NCBI GenBank assembly: GCA_943788725.1
Contig: CALSRJ010000003.1
Location: 620,001 to 684,000 of the forward strand
DNA: 64,000 nt
Source: an uncultured Flavobacteriales bacterium
GTDB taxonomy: Bacteria > Bacteroidota > Bacteroidia > Flavobacteriales_G > Salibacteraceae
Direction of reading: 5' to 3'
Shown: in pieces, positions 35,816-44,879 of the stretch
Layout: every line of letters starts with the position of its first letter
Position numbering within the stretch: position 1 is the first letter of the stretch
Translations under genes and position numbers: made by a program
The notes under the pieces: generated by a model
Seen by the model: only the letters and a program-made list of their open reading frames with translations
The model's database searches: none
What the model was told of the DNA's origin: nothing

Positions 35816-38059
35816 TTATCCTTTTTTCTGCTCTTCTTTGGCAGGGGTCATTTCACTTGAAGCTTCGTCGGTTCCAACAGAAGGCTTCTTCATGTTGTTG
35901 TGAACGATTTTCATCTCCTTGATGAGGTGATCAGCGCCTGCATACTTGTCAATGATAAACAGAACGTACCGAATATCAACTGCGATGGTGCGTTGAAGTT
36001 CTTTTTCGAATGCGATATCGCCGCTCATCGCCTCCCAGTTTCCGTCAAAAGCACAACCGATCAACTCACCATTGGCGTTGATGACGGGACTTCCAGAGTT
36101 CCCTCCTGTGATGTCGGTGTTGGTGAGGAAACACACGCGAATGGTACCATCTTGACCGTAGGGGCCATAGTCTTTCGCATCATAGAGCTCCTTGAGTTTC
36201 GCAGGAACGATGAACTCATCGTTCTTTGGATCCTCTTTTTCCATCACACCTTCCAACGTCGTGTAGTAGTTGAAATAGACGGCATCCGCAGGGAAGTAGT
36301 CCAAAACATTGCCGTAGGTCACCCGCATCGTTGAATTTGCGTTTGGATAGTAATTCTTGTCGCTGTTCATCTTTCGCAAACCGTGCACGAACAAACGATT
36401 CGCATTGTCGATCAAGTCGTTGGACGGACCCATCTGTGGTGCTACTTCACTTCTGTAGTGGGTAAGGAAACCATTCATGAATTCGTATGCCATGTCCTTG
36501 TCCAACACCTTTTTTGAAGGGTCTGCGAGGAATGCTAGAAACGCTTCTTTTGAGCGGTAGACGCTCTTCTCGTACATTTTGTCCATCATCTTCGTGAAGT
36601 CGCCCTTGTATTTAGCAACATAATCCTTGAAGAAGGTAGGCTGAAGATCTGTAGGAATGTCGTCTGAAAAGAACTGAAACAGTGCCGCACTGATTTTGCG
36701 ATCGGTAGACATGTTATAGTCCTTGTAGAATTTATCGGCGCGCTCTGTCAGCTCAGCTACTTGTGCGTCGATTTGGGCTTGATCAGGTGTTTCGGCTGCA
36801 AGCGCAGCGTATAAGCGAGAAGTTCTATACGCCATGACTACTGCTTCGCTGCCGAAGATGCATTCATTGATGTAGGTTCGATACAACGCCGTTTCGTTTG
36901 AAGACTCGAATCCCTCCTTCCAATCGTTCAAAACGTTGCCGTAAATCTCTTTACGCTCGTAGCTTTCGTTGACCCATTGCTGAAATGCAGCTTCTTCCAT
37001 CTGCTTCTTTTCTTTCACCTTCAGGCGCTTCAATCCGCGTTGCTGACCGATGAAGTACTTCCAGTAGTTGCTCACTCCAGCGTACTTGGAAGCGTACTTG
37101 ATGCGCACCTCATCGCTGGCCTTCATATCTTCTTTCATCAAGGCCAGGCGCGTTTCACGCACTTTCACCGTATTTGGTTGACGAACGGTTAGCTCTTGTT
37201 CAACGCCATAAGAGCTGAGGTAGCGGTCAGTGCTGCCTGGGTAACCCATGATCATGGCGTAGTCACCTTTCTCGACACCATCTAGTGATACGGGAAGGAA
37301 ATGCTTAGGCTGATAAGGAACGTTGTCTTCAGAATAGTCTGCTGGCTTGCCGTCTGCGCCCATGTAGACGCGCATCATGGAGAAGTCGCCGGTGTGTCGT
37401 GGCCACATCCAGTTATCGGTGTCTCCTCCGTATTTTCCGATGGCCGATGGTGGAGCACCCACCAAGCGCACATCGCGGAATGTCTCGTAGACAAAAGCGT
37501 AGTACTCGTTTCCTTCGAAGAAACTGCGGATCACAATGTTGTAATGCTCTTCTACTTCACCTTTGATCGTTTCTTGTACCGCAGTGATTGCCTCACGAAC
37601 TGCGGCATCGCGCTCGCTGCCACTCAGCGTAATGCTAACGTCGCCTAACACAGCATCAGTTACATCGCGCATTTCAATGAGGAAGCCGGCCGTCATCCCA
37701 CTAGCAGGAAGTTCTTGCTTCATTGCCATGGCCCAAAAGCCGTCGGTCAGGTAGTCATGGTCGGTAGCACTATTGTCTTGGATGACCCCATATGCACAGT
37801 GGTGGTTGGTGAGGAACAAACCTTTTCCGCTGATCATCTCTGCCGTGCATGAACCTCCGTTAAGCACCACGATAGCATCTTTCAAGCTTGATTGGTTTAC
37901 GCTGTAGATTTCTTCTGCGCTGAGCTTGAGGCCATGCTCTTGCATGTCTGCATAGTTGAGACGTTTGACCAGCATCGGCAACCACATTCCTTCGTCTGCC
38001 TTCACGCTGGTAGATGCCAGTAGGGTCAAGGCCATAAATAAGGTAACTAACTTCTTCAT
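35816..38059 (-). CDS. S46-family dipeptidyl peptidase, DPP7 type
   Basis: The 747-residue exported protease removes dipeptides from the N-terminus of peptides in the periplasm. A signal peptide (MKKLVTLFMALTLLASTSVKA) precedes DEGMWLP. The catalytic triad lies in FLTNHHCAYG (His), TDNWMWPRHTGDFSMMRVY (Asp) and TGGNSGSPVINANG (Ser). Eighteen residues after the Ser comes FDGNWE with Gly; P. gingivalis DPP7 has Gly at this place and DPP11 has Arg. This predicts preference for hydrophobic over acidic P1 residues. It feeds peptide use. It leads a minus-strand unit with the methyltransferase and ZIP genes. Confidence 0.93.
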   Translation of the reverse strand: MKKLVTLFMALTLLASTSVKADEGMWLPMLVKRLNYADMQEHGLKLSAEEIYSVNQSSLKDAIVVLNGGSCTAEMISGKGLFLTNHHCAYGVIQDNSATDHDYLTDGFWAMAMKQELPASGMTAGFLIEMRDVTDAVLGDVSITLSGSERDAAVREAITAVQETIKGEVEEHYNIVIRSFFEGNEYYAFVYETFRDVRLVGAPPSAIGKYGGDTDNWMWPRHTGDFSMMRVYMGADGKPADYSEDNVPYQPKHFLPVSLDGVEKGDYAMIMGYPGSTDRYLSSYGVEQELTVRQPNTVKVRETRLALMKEDMKASDEVRIKYASKYAGVSNYWKYFIGQQRGLKRLKVKEKKQMEEAAFQQWVNESYERKEIYGNVLNDWKEGFESSNETALYRTYINECIFGSEAVVMAYRTSRLYAALAAETPDQAQIDAQVAELTERADKFYKDYNMSTDRKISAALFQFFSDDIPTDLQPTFFKDYVAKYKGDFTKMMDKMYEKSVYRSKEAFLAFLADPSKKVLDKDMAYEFMNGFLTHYRSEVAPQMGPSNDLIDNANRLFVHGLRKMNSDKNYYPNANSTMRVTYGNVLDYFPADAVYFNYYTTLEGVMEKEDPKNDEFIVPAKLKELYDAKDYGPYGQDGTIRVCFLTNTDITGGNSGSPVINANGELIGCAFDGNWEAMSGDIAFEKELQRTIAVDIRYVLFIIDKYAGADHLIKEMKIVHNNMKKPSVGTDEASSEMTPAKEEQKKG

Positions 38060-38082
38060 TTTCGTTTATTCTTTTAGGGCGC

Positions 38083-38117
38083 CAAAAATAGGAAAGCAAA
38101 TCCGTGTAATGACGCAA
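38083..38117 (-). promoter_or_regulatory. Candidate promoter of the DPP7 gene
   Basis: On the minus strand, TATTTTTG (38090 to 38083) matches TAnnTTTG, and TTG (38117 to 38115) lies 24 bases upstream. The ATG is 24 bases downstream of the -7 element. Confidence 0.5.
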
Positions 38118-38177
38118 GATGTTGACCAACTAACAATCCATTGATGAAACGTTTAAACACGTACCCTAAATAAACCT

Positions 38178-38753
38178 ATGCCTTATCCGTTATATTTGTC
38201 AAAATCATTACCCTTCCTATTAGTGGAGAGCCAAGCGATTAAGCAGTTTACGGAGGATTTTAATGGGGGTGCGATACTGGTGAACTTTCAAGGAGAAGTG
38301 CACGAGGAACGTATCAGCCAAATCTTGGGTGACGTTGAACAAAAGCTAGAGGTGGCGGAAGAGGATTTTAAGAAGCAACGCAAAGTGTACAACATTTTGG
38401 TTGAAACGCTTCAGAACCTCTACCATCATACGGATGCTTTTTCCGATGGCCAAAAGGTGGTGACCTTCATGCTTGCTAAATCCGATGAAGGTTATTCTAT
38501 CCTTGCCGCCAACTACATTGATCTCAACAATGTGGCCCCACTAAAGGCCAAGCTTGATAAGATTAACTCCTTGGACAAGGATGGCTTGCGCAGCTACTAT
38601 AAGGAAGTCCTTGATAATGGACAATACAGCGTACATGGGGGAGGTGGACTTGGAATAATTGATATCGCTCGTAAATCCGGAAATAAGCTGGATTACGATT
38701 TTTCCGATGTAAGCGATACCTTTGGCCTGTACGTGCTTAAAATCAAAGTGTAA
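38178..38753 (+). CDS. SiaB-like protein kinase (DUF6272)
   Basis: The protein has 191 residues from ATG 38178. It resembles the SiaB family: a GHKL-type fold related to anti-sigma kinases, with FNGGAILVNFQGEVHEERISQILGD (partly) and KKQRKVYNILVETLQNLYHHT, the latter being the ATP-binding N-box region. In Pseudomonas, SiaB phosphorylates SiaC and thereby controls a diguanylate cyclase. Conserved sequence starts near residue 22. A perfect -7 element, TATATTTG, lies inside the first codons (38191-38198); if it is used, translation would start at GTG 38223. The SiaC-like gene follows after 32 bases. Confidence 0.75.
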   Translation: MPYPLYLSKSLPFLLVESQAIKQFTEDFNGGAILVNFQGEVHEERISQILGDVEQKLEVAEEDFKKQRKVYNILVETLQNLYHHTDAFSDGQKVVTFMLAKSDEGYSILAANYIDLNNVAPLKAKLDKINSLDKDGLRSYYKEVLDNGQYSVHGGGGLGIIDIARKSGNKLDYDFSDVSDTFGLYVLKIKV

Positions 38754-38785
38754 ATTAAACTGTAATCCCTAAATAAAGAATCAAG

Positions 38786-39166
38786 ATGGATCCAATTAAA
38801 ATTGAAGGAACACCCAAAACGCCAACAGTAAATTTCGATGCCGAATCAGGTGTACTTGAGATCAAAGGACGCTCGATTCCTGAGAACGCCGTAGAATTCT
38901 ACAAGCCACTTGTGGATTGGATCGGTTCGTATGGTGACAGTGCGAAATCTGATACCGTAGTGAACATTCAGCTCGAGTATTTCAATACGAGCTCTTCGAA
39001 GTGCATCCTCGATGTTTTCAAGAAACTGGAGTCTGTAAACGGTAAGACCAATATCGCAATCAATTGGCATTATGAAGAAGATGATGAGGACATGCTTGAG
39101 GCTGGTGAAGACTACCAAGCCATCATTAACATTCCTTTTAAGATGATCGAAATGGAAGAAATGTAA
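38786..39166 (+). CDS. SiaC-like regulatory phosphoprotein (DUF1987)
   Basis: The 126-residue protein is of the SiaC/DUF1987 family, small single-domain proteins with a STAS-like fold. The N-terminus IKIEGTPKTPTVNFDAESGVLEI and the LEYFNTSSSKCILDVFKKLE stretch are typical. Thr 68 in NTSSSK stands where SiaC of Pseudomonas is phosphorylated by SiaB. It is adjacent to a SiaB-like kinase, which supports a partner-switch pair; no SiaA phosphatase or SiaD cyclase is in the window, so the output is unknown. A terminator follows at 39212-39248. Confidence 0.82.
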   Translation: MDPIKIEGTPKTPTVNFDAESGVLEIKGRSIPENAVEFYKPLVDWIGSYGDSAKSDTVVNIQLEYFNTSSSKCILDVFKKLESVNGKTNIAINWHYEEDDEDMLEAGEDYQAIINIPFKMIEMEEM

Positions 39167-39211
39167 GCCACGCGCTTACTGATCCTTCATTTTCTAGATC
39201 CATAGAACTTG

Positions 39212-39248
39212 AAAAGACCCTTTGTCTTAGGACGATGGGTCTTTTTTT
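39212..39248. terminator. Terminator after the SiaC-like gene
   Basis: AAAGACCC pairs with GGGTCTTT across a loop of about 17 bases, followed by TTTTT on the + strand. It may also end the minus-strand polysaccharide operon, whose last stop is at 39317. Confidence 0.8.
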
Positions 39249-39316
39249 GTATTCTACCCTTTGGGATGTATCGTCGATGGTGCCGTAGGAAGCGCTGCAG
39301 AGGAAGGAAGAGAAGG

Positions 39317-40732
39317 TTACTTGCCGCGTCCTTGCAAAACGATCAGTACAGTGTGGATGAGGATCTTAAAATCCACCATCAGCGACATGTTTTCAATGTA
39401 CAGTACATCAAATTTGAGTCGCTCCACCATTTCGTCCACATTTTCCGCGTAACCGTACTTGACCTGCCCCCAACTCGTAATGCCGGGACGCACCTTGTGT
39501 AGGTGCTTGTAATGGGGCGCGTGCTGCACGATTTGGTCGATGAAGAACTGCCGCTCCGGTCGAGGACCTACCAGGCTCATGTCGCCTATCAAGACATTGT
39601 AAAACTGAGGGAGTTCATCCAGTCGCGACCTGCGAAGGAATTTTCCGATGGGCGTAATGCGACTATCGTTTTCGCTGGATAGAGCGGGGCCATACTGCTC
39701 AGCATTCTCGAACATCGAACGAAATTTATAGATCCGAAAAGGCTTGCCGTTCAGTCCAACCCGGTGGTGGGAATAGATCATGCTTCCCTTGGATCCAGTC
39801 TTGACCAAAATGGCGATTAGCATGAATAAAGGCAAGAGCATGATCAGGCATAGCGTGGAAACGACCACATCTAGTATGCGTTTGACGGATTGCTGCCACA
39901 CGGGCATGATTTCTTGGTTGATGTCAATAAGCGGAGCTCCGAGGATGGAAGACATCTTGACTTGTCCGCTCAGGATATCGTACATTTTTGGAATGATCTT
40001 GATGTTGATCGAAGTGCCATCCAGAACGTTCAAGATCTGCCCAATCTTGTCATGTTCATTGGTTTCTAGAGCGATGATCACGTCGTCAATTCCCTCTTTT
40101 TCGATGATCTCATCGATATCCCTAAAGTGCCCTAGATGGGGCAATTGACCTTCAAGGGCGTGGTTCTTTCCGCCGTTGATGTGTACAAACCCTTTGATGA
40201 AGAATCCGGATGATTTACGCTGTGACTCAAGGTCTCGGTAGAGGTTGAGGGCATTATCATTGCTGCCAATGATTAAGGTGTTAAATCCGAGCTTTCTACT
40301 GTGGATACGATTTGCCGTAAGGGTCGAAAGCATCAGCCTGCCAAAGGCAGTTAGGGTGAAATGCGTACCAAAGAGGATGGAGAACGATAAGTAGTAACTC
40401 TTGTACGAGTCGATAAAATCGTCGAGCAGTATGGAGAAGAAAAGAAAAATGTTCCCTAGCAAGCTCAAGGTGAACGTCTGCGTGAACTCCTTCAGTCGCG
40501 ACCTGCGATAGATGCTGCGGTAAACCCCCGTTATTACATACAGTGCAAGCCAGAAGGCGACAATGATGGTAAGGCTCAGGAAGAACTTCTGATCATAGAT
40601 GACCAACACGTTGTCTCCAAACACCTTGGTTTCGATCAAGGTCTTTCGGAAAGTGAACACCGCAAAATACGCGAGTGCAGCAGCAAGGCTGTCGCTAAGT
40701 ACGTACTTGAGTATTTGTAATCTTCGATTCAC
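39317..40732 (-). CDS. Polyprenyl-phosphate sugar phosphotransferase (WcaJ type)
   Basis: The 471-residue membrane enzyme moves a sugar phosphate from a nucleotide sugar onto undecaprenyl phosphate, starting an exopolysaccharide or O-antigen unit. It has four or five N-terminal helices (about 10-130), a CoA-binding-like middle part (LIIGSNDNALNLYRDLE) and the C-terminal bacterial sugar transferase domain with KFRSMFENAE, RLDELPQFYNVLIGDMSLVGPRPER and KVRPGITSWGQV. The start is GTG 40732, overlapping the stop of the upstream lipoprotein gene (GTGA). It is the last gene of a three-gene operon. Confidence 0.92.
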   Translation of the reverse strand: MNRRLQILKYVLSDSLAAALAYFAVFTFRKTLIETKVFGDNVLVIYDQKFFLSLTIIVAFWLALYVITGVYRSIYRRSRLKEFTQTFTLSLLGNIFLFFSILLDDFIDSYKSYYLSFSILFGTHFTLTAFGRLMLSTLTANRIHSRKLGFNTLIIGSNDNALNLYRDLESQRKSSGFFIKGFVHINGGKNHALEGQLPHLGHFRDIDEIIEKEGIDDVIIALETNEHDKIGQILNVLDGTSINIKIIPKMYDILSGQVKMSSILGAPLIDINQEIMPVWQQSVKRILDVVVSTLCLIMLLPLFMLIAILVKTGSKGSMIYSHHRVGLNGKPFRIYKFRSMFENAEQYGPALSSENDSRITPIGKFLRRSRLDELPQFYNVLIGDMSLVGPRPERQFFIDQIVQHAPHYKHLHKVRPGITSWGQVKYGYAENVDEMVERLKFDVLYIENMSLMVDFKILIHTVLIVLQGRGK

Positions 40733-41664
40733 TGTTGGTACAATATCTTGATGTTGTCCAACAATACGATTCCATTATCTCGAGTGCTGGACTGAATATC
40801 GGGCAAGAAGTACATATAGACGGATTGCATGTCTACCTGATCAGAAAGTACAGACGTCAAGGCAACATAAGCTTTTTTCCATTCTACCTCTTCACTTTGG
40901 GAAGCTCTCAGGACCAGGTAATTCACATTTTTATCCGCCAGAACGTTTTGATTGATGTGTACTCCAATCACCAAGTCGTATTGAGTGTAGTAGTCCAATT
41001 CTAGGAATACAATCTTGCCCAATTGAGGCAGTACAAAGTCTTCCGTTGTCCTGATCCATGCCGCTTTTGTCGTATCGGTAATTTCGATCAACCCAGCGCC
41101 GTAGCCATATTTTACGTAGTCCCCTTCCGTGGTCCTTTTGATTTCTGCGTCTGTGTTGTCGTTTGGATTGAGTTCGATAAAGGCATCTTCGAATTCCTCT
41201 ACAATGAGGTACTTGAAGTTGTTTCCTTCGTCGCGGTAAGAGATGCTAGGGATGATGTTGACCTTCTCACCGGGAGTGAGCGTAACATCTTGTTGATGTG
41301 CGTTGTAAAATAAGTAGTTGTCACGAAGGGTAGATACGGTCGAGACCTTGATGCCGGGGCCGACAAGCAGTTTGTGCTTTCCCTCGTCGAGGATGGGGAT
41401 GTCTGCAGGAAGCTCGAAAATGCCAATCAATTCGTCGTCAATGAATACCCATGCGTCTGAAATGTCTTGGGATAAAGCCCCCTCATCCACATTGGGATTG
41501 TCGACCATGGTCATGCTGTCGATGGTGATCCAAGAAGGTGTTGGCTCATCACGGTCTACTAGGTCGCAAGAACTCACCACTATCATCGCGAGGAGTGCGG
41601 CCAACATCACATATCGAATCCCTTGCAGCAAAATCAAGTCAGTAGAGAAATTAAACGAGGCCAC
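40729..41664 (-). CDS. Lipoprotein of unknown function in polysaccharide operon
   Basis: I do not recognise this protein of up to 311 residues. It contains a lipoprotein signal (VMLAALLAMIVVSSC) with the cysteine at residue 33 of the longest frame. The start could be GTG 41664 or ATG 41607. The mature part is beta-rich with acidic stretches, for example SDAWVFIDDELIGIFELPADIPIL, a segment resembling Bacteroidota proteins with a carbohydrate-binding-like C-terminal half. It sits between the sugar dehydrogenase-like gene and the sugar transferase, which suggests an envelope job linked to polysaccharide. Confidence 0.7.
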   Translation of the reverse strand: MASFNFSTDLILLQGIRYVMLAALLAMIVVSSCDLVDRDEPTPSWITIDSMTMVDNPNVDEGALSQDISDAWVFIDDELIGIFELPADIPILDEGKHKLLVGPGIKVSTVSTLRDNYLFYNAHQQDVTLTPGEKVNIIPSISYRDEGNNFKYLIVEEFEDAFIELNPNDNTDAEIKRTTEGDYVKYGYGAGLIEITDTTKAAWIRTTEDFVLPQLGKIVFLELDYYTQYDLVIGVHINQNVLADKNVNYLVLRASQSEEVEWKKAYVALTSVLSDQVDMQSVYMYFLPDIQSSTRDNGIVLLDNIKILYQQ

Positions 41665-41690
41665 GGCCTCGATATTTCCTTGGGTTCTAA

Positions 41691-42686
41691 TTAGGCTGCG
41701 AAAATAGAATTCGTAAAGTTCAATTGCTCAAGTATTTGGTGAGCAACATGGATGGCTTGGTAACCGTCTTCTATCGTTACTTGGGGCTTTGTGTCCTTTT
41801 GAATGCTTTCGGCAAAGCTTCTGAGCTCCTCTTTTAGCGCATTGCTTGGCGGCACGTCTGGATTGTCAAACAGCAATTGTTTGGGCTCCTTGCCATTCTC
41901 AGGGTCGATCACCATGGCGAATGGGTTGCTCTCGTCAACTTCTTGCAGTTTGACCACTTGTGATTTCTTCTCTAGAAAATCTACGCTGATGTACGCGTTC
42001 TTTTGAAAAAACCGCGATTTCCGCATGTTCTTAAGTGAGATGCGACTCGCCGTGAGGTTGGCGACGCATCCGTTGTCGAATTCAAGCCGAGCATTACAGA
42101 TATCAGGCGTGTCAGAGATCACGGCGACTCCACTTGCGCTTGTCTTTCGCAGGTTGGCATTCACAACGCTCAACACGATGTCGATGTCGTGGATCATAAG
42201 GTCGAGTACGACGGAAACATCCGTCCCTCGCGGATTGAACTCAGCCAAGCGATGGGTCTCCACGAACATGACGTGATCAAACTGTTCTTTCACCGCAACG
42301 AAGGCTGGATTGAAGCGTTCGATGTGCCCCACTTGTACTTTGACCTTGGCCTCATGAGCGAGGTCGACCAACTTTTTGGCTTCCTCAGTGGTCTGGGTAA
42401 CCGGCTTTTCAATGAAGACGTGCTTGCCGTTCTTCAAAGCATACATCGCGCATTCGAAGTGGGAAAGGGTAGGTGTGACGATGCTTACCGCCTCAGAAGC
42501 GTCAATCAGTGCTTCCATACTCTCGTACGCCTTCAATCCATAAGTCGCCAAAGCCTTGGCGGTTTTCTCTGGATCCGGATCGTAGAATCCGATGACCTCA
42601 AAGGAATCGCTCAATTCTAGCGACAGCTTGATATGGATGTTTCCTAAGTGCCCCGTTCCTAGTATGCCAAGTTTGATCTTCTTCAT
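41691..42686 (-). CDS. Gfo/Idh/MocA-family oxidoreductase
   Basis: The 331-residue protein has an N-terminal NAD(P)-binding Rossmann fold (LGILGTGHLGNIHIKLS, YDPDPEKT) and the EKP motif in GKHVFIEKPVTQT, with the C-terminal beta domain. Members oxidise or reduce sugars and sugar nucleotides, and the position upstream of the sugar transferase suggests a role in polysaccharide precursor formation. The ATG at 42686 is chosen because the Rossmann fold starts there; the frame is open 45 bases upstream. Divergent from pcm. Confidence 0.88.
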   Translation of the reverse strand: MKKIKLGILGTGHLGNIHIKLSLELSDSFEVIGFYDPDPEKTAKALATYGLKAYESMEALIDASEAVSIVTPTLSHFECAMYALKNGKHVFIEKPVTQTTEEAKKLVDLAHEAKVKVQVGHIERFNPAFVAVKEQFDHVMFVETHRLAEFNPRGTDVSVVLDLMIHDIDIVLSVVNANLRKTSASGVAVISDTPDICNARLEFDNGCVANLTASRISLKNMRKSRFFQKNAYISVDFLEKKSQVVKLQEVDESNPFAMVIDPENGKEPKQLLFDNPDVPPSNALKEELRSFAESIQKDTKPQVTIEDGYQAIHVAHQILEQLNFTNSIFAA

Positions 42687-42783
42687 TGCGCTAACAAAGG
42701 TCTTTTCAAATAAGCAGTTGTCGATAAACAAGGGAACATTCGTTTAACATCCCATTGTCGAAATAGATATTTTCGAACCCAGT

Positions 42784-43440
42784 ATGCAGGACACGTTGAA
42801 ACATAAAGGCATGCGCAAAAAACTCATTGAAGTTTTGCGCGTCAAAGGGATTGATAATCAAAAGGTTCTGGATGTGATCAATGAGATTCCGCGGCACCTT
42901 TTTTTCTTCGACACGGCCTTCCTTCACTTGGCGTATGAAGACAAAGCCTTTCCAATAGGCTCAGGACAGACCATATCTCAACCCTTTACGGTCGCTTTTC
43001 AGACATCGCTGCTCAATCCAAAGAAGCGTGAAAAGGTTTTGGAGATAGGAACGGGTAGCGGATACCAAACGGCCGTTTTATCCAAGTTAGGCATGAAGGT
43101 GTTTACGATCGAACGACAGCATGCGCTTCATCTGAAAAGTCGCGATTTACTGGAGGAGATGCGTATTCCTGCTCGTTGCTTCTACGGTGATGGGTACGCC
43201 GGGAAAAGCGCTTTCGCACCTTTCGATAAGATTTTGGTTACGTGCGGTGCGCCTAAGATTCCAGATGCCCTGAAGCAACAACTCAAGGTCGGAGGTCGCA
43301 TGGTCATTCCCGTGGGCGAAGTGAACAGTGTTCAGCACATGCTGACCATTGATAAGGTGAGCGAAACTGAGTATGTCACCGAGGAACACGGAGATTTTCA
43401 ATTCGTGCCCATGCTCGAACGCACGGATAATGCGGATTGA
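42784..43440 (+). CDS. pcm: Protein-L-isoaspartate O-methyltransferase
   Basis: The 218-residue enzyme methylates isoaspartyl residues to repair aged proteins, using S-adenosylmethionine. Signatures: IPRHLFF near the start, FPIGSGQTISQPFTVAFQTSLL (the GqTISQPY-like substrate motif), VLEIGTGSGYQTAVLSKLG (motif I) and KILVTCGAPKIPDAL. The length is standard. A TATTTTCG near 42766 may be a weak -7 element. It is divergent from the oxidoreductase gene. Confidence 0.95.
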   Translation: MQDTLKHKGMRKKLIEVLRVKGIDNQKVLDVINEIPRHLFFFDTAFLHLAYEDKAFPIGSGQTISQPFTVAFQTSLLNPKKREKVLEIGTGSGYQTAVLSKLGMKVFTIERQHALHLKSRDLLEEMRIPARCFYGDGYAGKSAFAPFDKILVTCGAPKIPDALKQQLKVGGRMVIPVGEVNSVQHMLTIDKVSETEYVTEEHGDFQFVPMLERTDNAD

Positions 43441-43485
43441 AATAAAATCCTGACGCATTCGTTCAACTTCCATTATTTTCAAACC

Positions 43486-44271
43486 ATGAAACGAAGCTTC
43501 CTACTAAGCCTTATCATGCTTTCTACCTTTCTGAGCCTTCGCGCACAGGAGAGCATGCCAGAACCGACAATTTCAGTTGTGGAACAAACGAAACCCAGCC
43601 TGCTTCCCAACGCAAAAGATTGGGGTGTTACGGTGAATGTAACAGGTCTGATTAGCAACATACAGCTCGTTCCGAGAACGGATTTATTGAACAACAATTC
43701 AATATTAATCCGCTACACCCAAAGCGAACGTTTGACGTACCGATTGGGCTTTTCTCCGCAGATCTTCCGGTTCAACATGACCACTACGGATAGCGTTGGC
43801 AAAGACTTGGTTGAATTCGACTCAACGGCGAGTCGGTCCAATGTTGCCTTTCGGCCGGGTGTTGAATATCACTTTAAAGGAAGCCGGAGGCTTGATCCAT
43901 ACATCGCATTAGATGCGGAGTTTGGTGTTGTGGGCGGAATGAAAATCGGCAGCGTAACCAATACAACAGACACCACGGGAACCTCTCGTGTGACCAGAAC
44001 CATTACCGAAGACGGTGGCTTTTCGGTGGGAGCTAAGCTCAGTGTGGGTATGAATTATTTCGTTGCCGAACGTTTCTGCGTAGGAATGGAATACGGCCTT
44101 GGTTTGACCAATGTGGTGAGCGGTGGCGACCGTCAGGAGGTCATACAGATCGAGCCGGTGTCGGGAACCAATACGACCCTTCGGAACCTCAGTTCAGCAC
44201 GCACCTCAGACCTTTACTTCCAATTTGACCCCATGGTGCAGATTACCCTAGGTTATTTCTTTGCCCAATGA
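43486..44271 (+). CDS. Outer-membrane beta-barrel protein
   Basis: The 261-residue protein has a signal peptide (MKRSFLLSLIMLSTFLSLRA, cleaved after Q) and a body of alternating strands such as YRLGFSPQIFRFNM, FRPGVEYHFKG and FCVGMEYGLGLTNVV, ending MVQITLGYFFAQ with a terminal hydrophobic pair. It is a barrel of the small porin or adhesin type common in Bacteroidota, with unknown ligand. Its stop overlaps the start of the next gene by four bases. Confidence 0.7.
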   Translation: MKRSFLLSLIMLSTFLSLRAQESMPEPTISVVEQTKPSLLPNAKDWGVTVNVTGLISNIQLVPRTDLLNNNSILIRYTQSERLTYRLGFSPQIFRFNMTTTDSVGKDLVEFDSTASRSNVAFRPGVEYHFKGSRRLDPYIALDAEFGVVGGMKIGSVTNTTDTTGTSRVTRTITEDGGFSVGAKLSVGMNYFVAERFCVGMEYGLGLTNVVSGGDRQEVIQIEPVSGTNTTLRNLSSARTSDLYFQFDPMVQITLGYFFAQ

Positions 44272-44879
44272 TTCGGAAAATCCTCATTGCCATATTGCTG
44301 CTTGGAATGATTGTTCCAGCCTGTAAAAAGGGAGATGAGGATCCTTTTCTAAGCCTGCGCACGCGCAAGAATCGATTGACGGGCGATTGGAAGGTGGAGC
44401 AATACGAGAAGTACTCTAATTACGGTCCGATTCGCAGCATTCGCTATGTGACGGATTCTGGCTTGGTGTTTTTAAAGGAAGACAGCACCTCTTATTACCG
44501 TCCATTTTCATGGAGTTTATCCTTCAAGGGTGATGGTGCGTACACGGCGGAAATGCGGGAAGAATTCCCGGTTGATTCAAGCAGTACGGGCAACGCTTAC
44601 ACGGTGGTTACAGTTGAGAAGGGGGAATGGAAATTTACAGGAGGCAACGGCGTTCCCAATCGCTCTGAACTCCTCTTTTTGAACGAGGAAGTTTCCATGG
44701 AACGCTCGGATCAAGGGTCGAACATTGACATTGTTTCCGTTTCCGGGCCCATGAAAGGGGAGGTGTTTACGATCGACAGGTTATCCAACAAAGAGTTGTG
44801 GTTGAGTTATTCCACACGGACTTCTTATCCTTTTTATGCAGAAACGGATTCTTTGGTCCTTCATTTCGTTAAACAATGA
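44268..44879 (+). CDS. Lipocalin-like lipoprotein
   Basis: The 203-residue protein has a lipoprotein signal (MIRKILIAILLLGMIVPAC). The rest resembles the lipocalin-like lipoproteins of Bacteroidota: LTGDWKVEQYEKYSNYG near the beginning, then beta strands with WSLSFKGDGAYTAEM, KGEWKFTGGNG and LSNKELWLSY. Function unknown; this type is commonly exported and surface or periplasm bound. It overlaps both neighbours by four bases, so the three genes 43486-45562 form one translation-coupled unit. Confidence 0.72.
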   Translation: MIRKILIAILLLGMIVPACKKGDEDPFLSLRTRKNRLTGDWKVEQYEKYSNYGPIRSIRYVTDSGLVFLKEDSTSYYRPFSWSLSFKGDGAYTAEMREEFPVDSSSTGNAYTVVTVEKGEWKFTGGNGVPNRSELLFLNEEVSMERSDQGSNIDIVSVSGPMKGEVFTIDRLSNKELWLSYSTRTSYPFYAETDSLVLHFVKQ

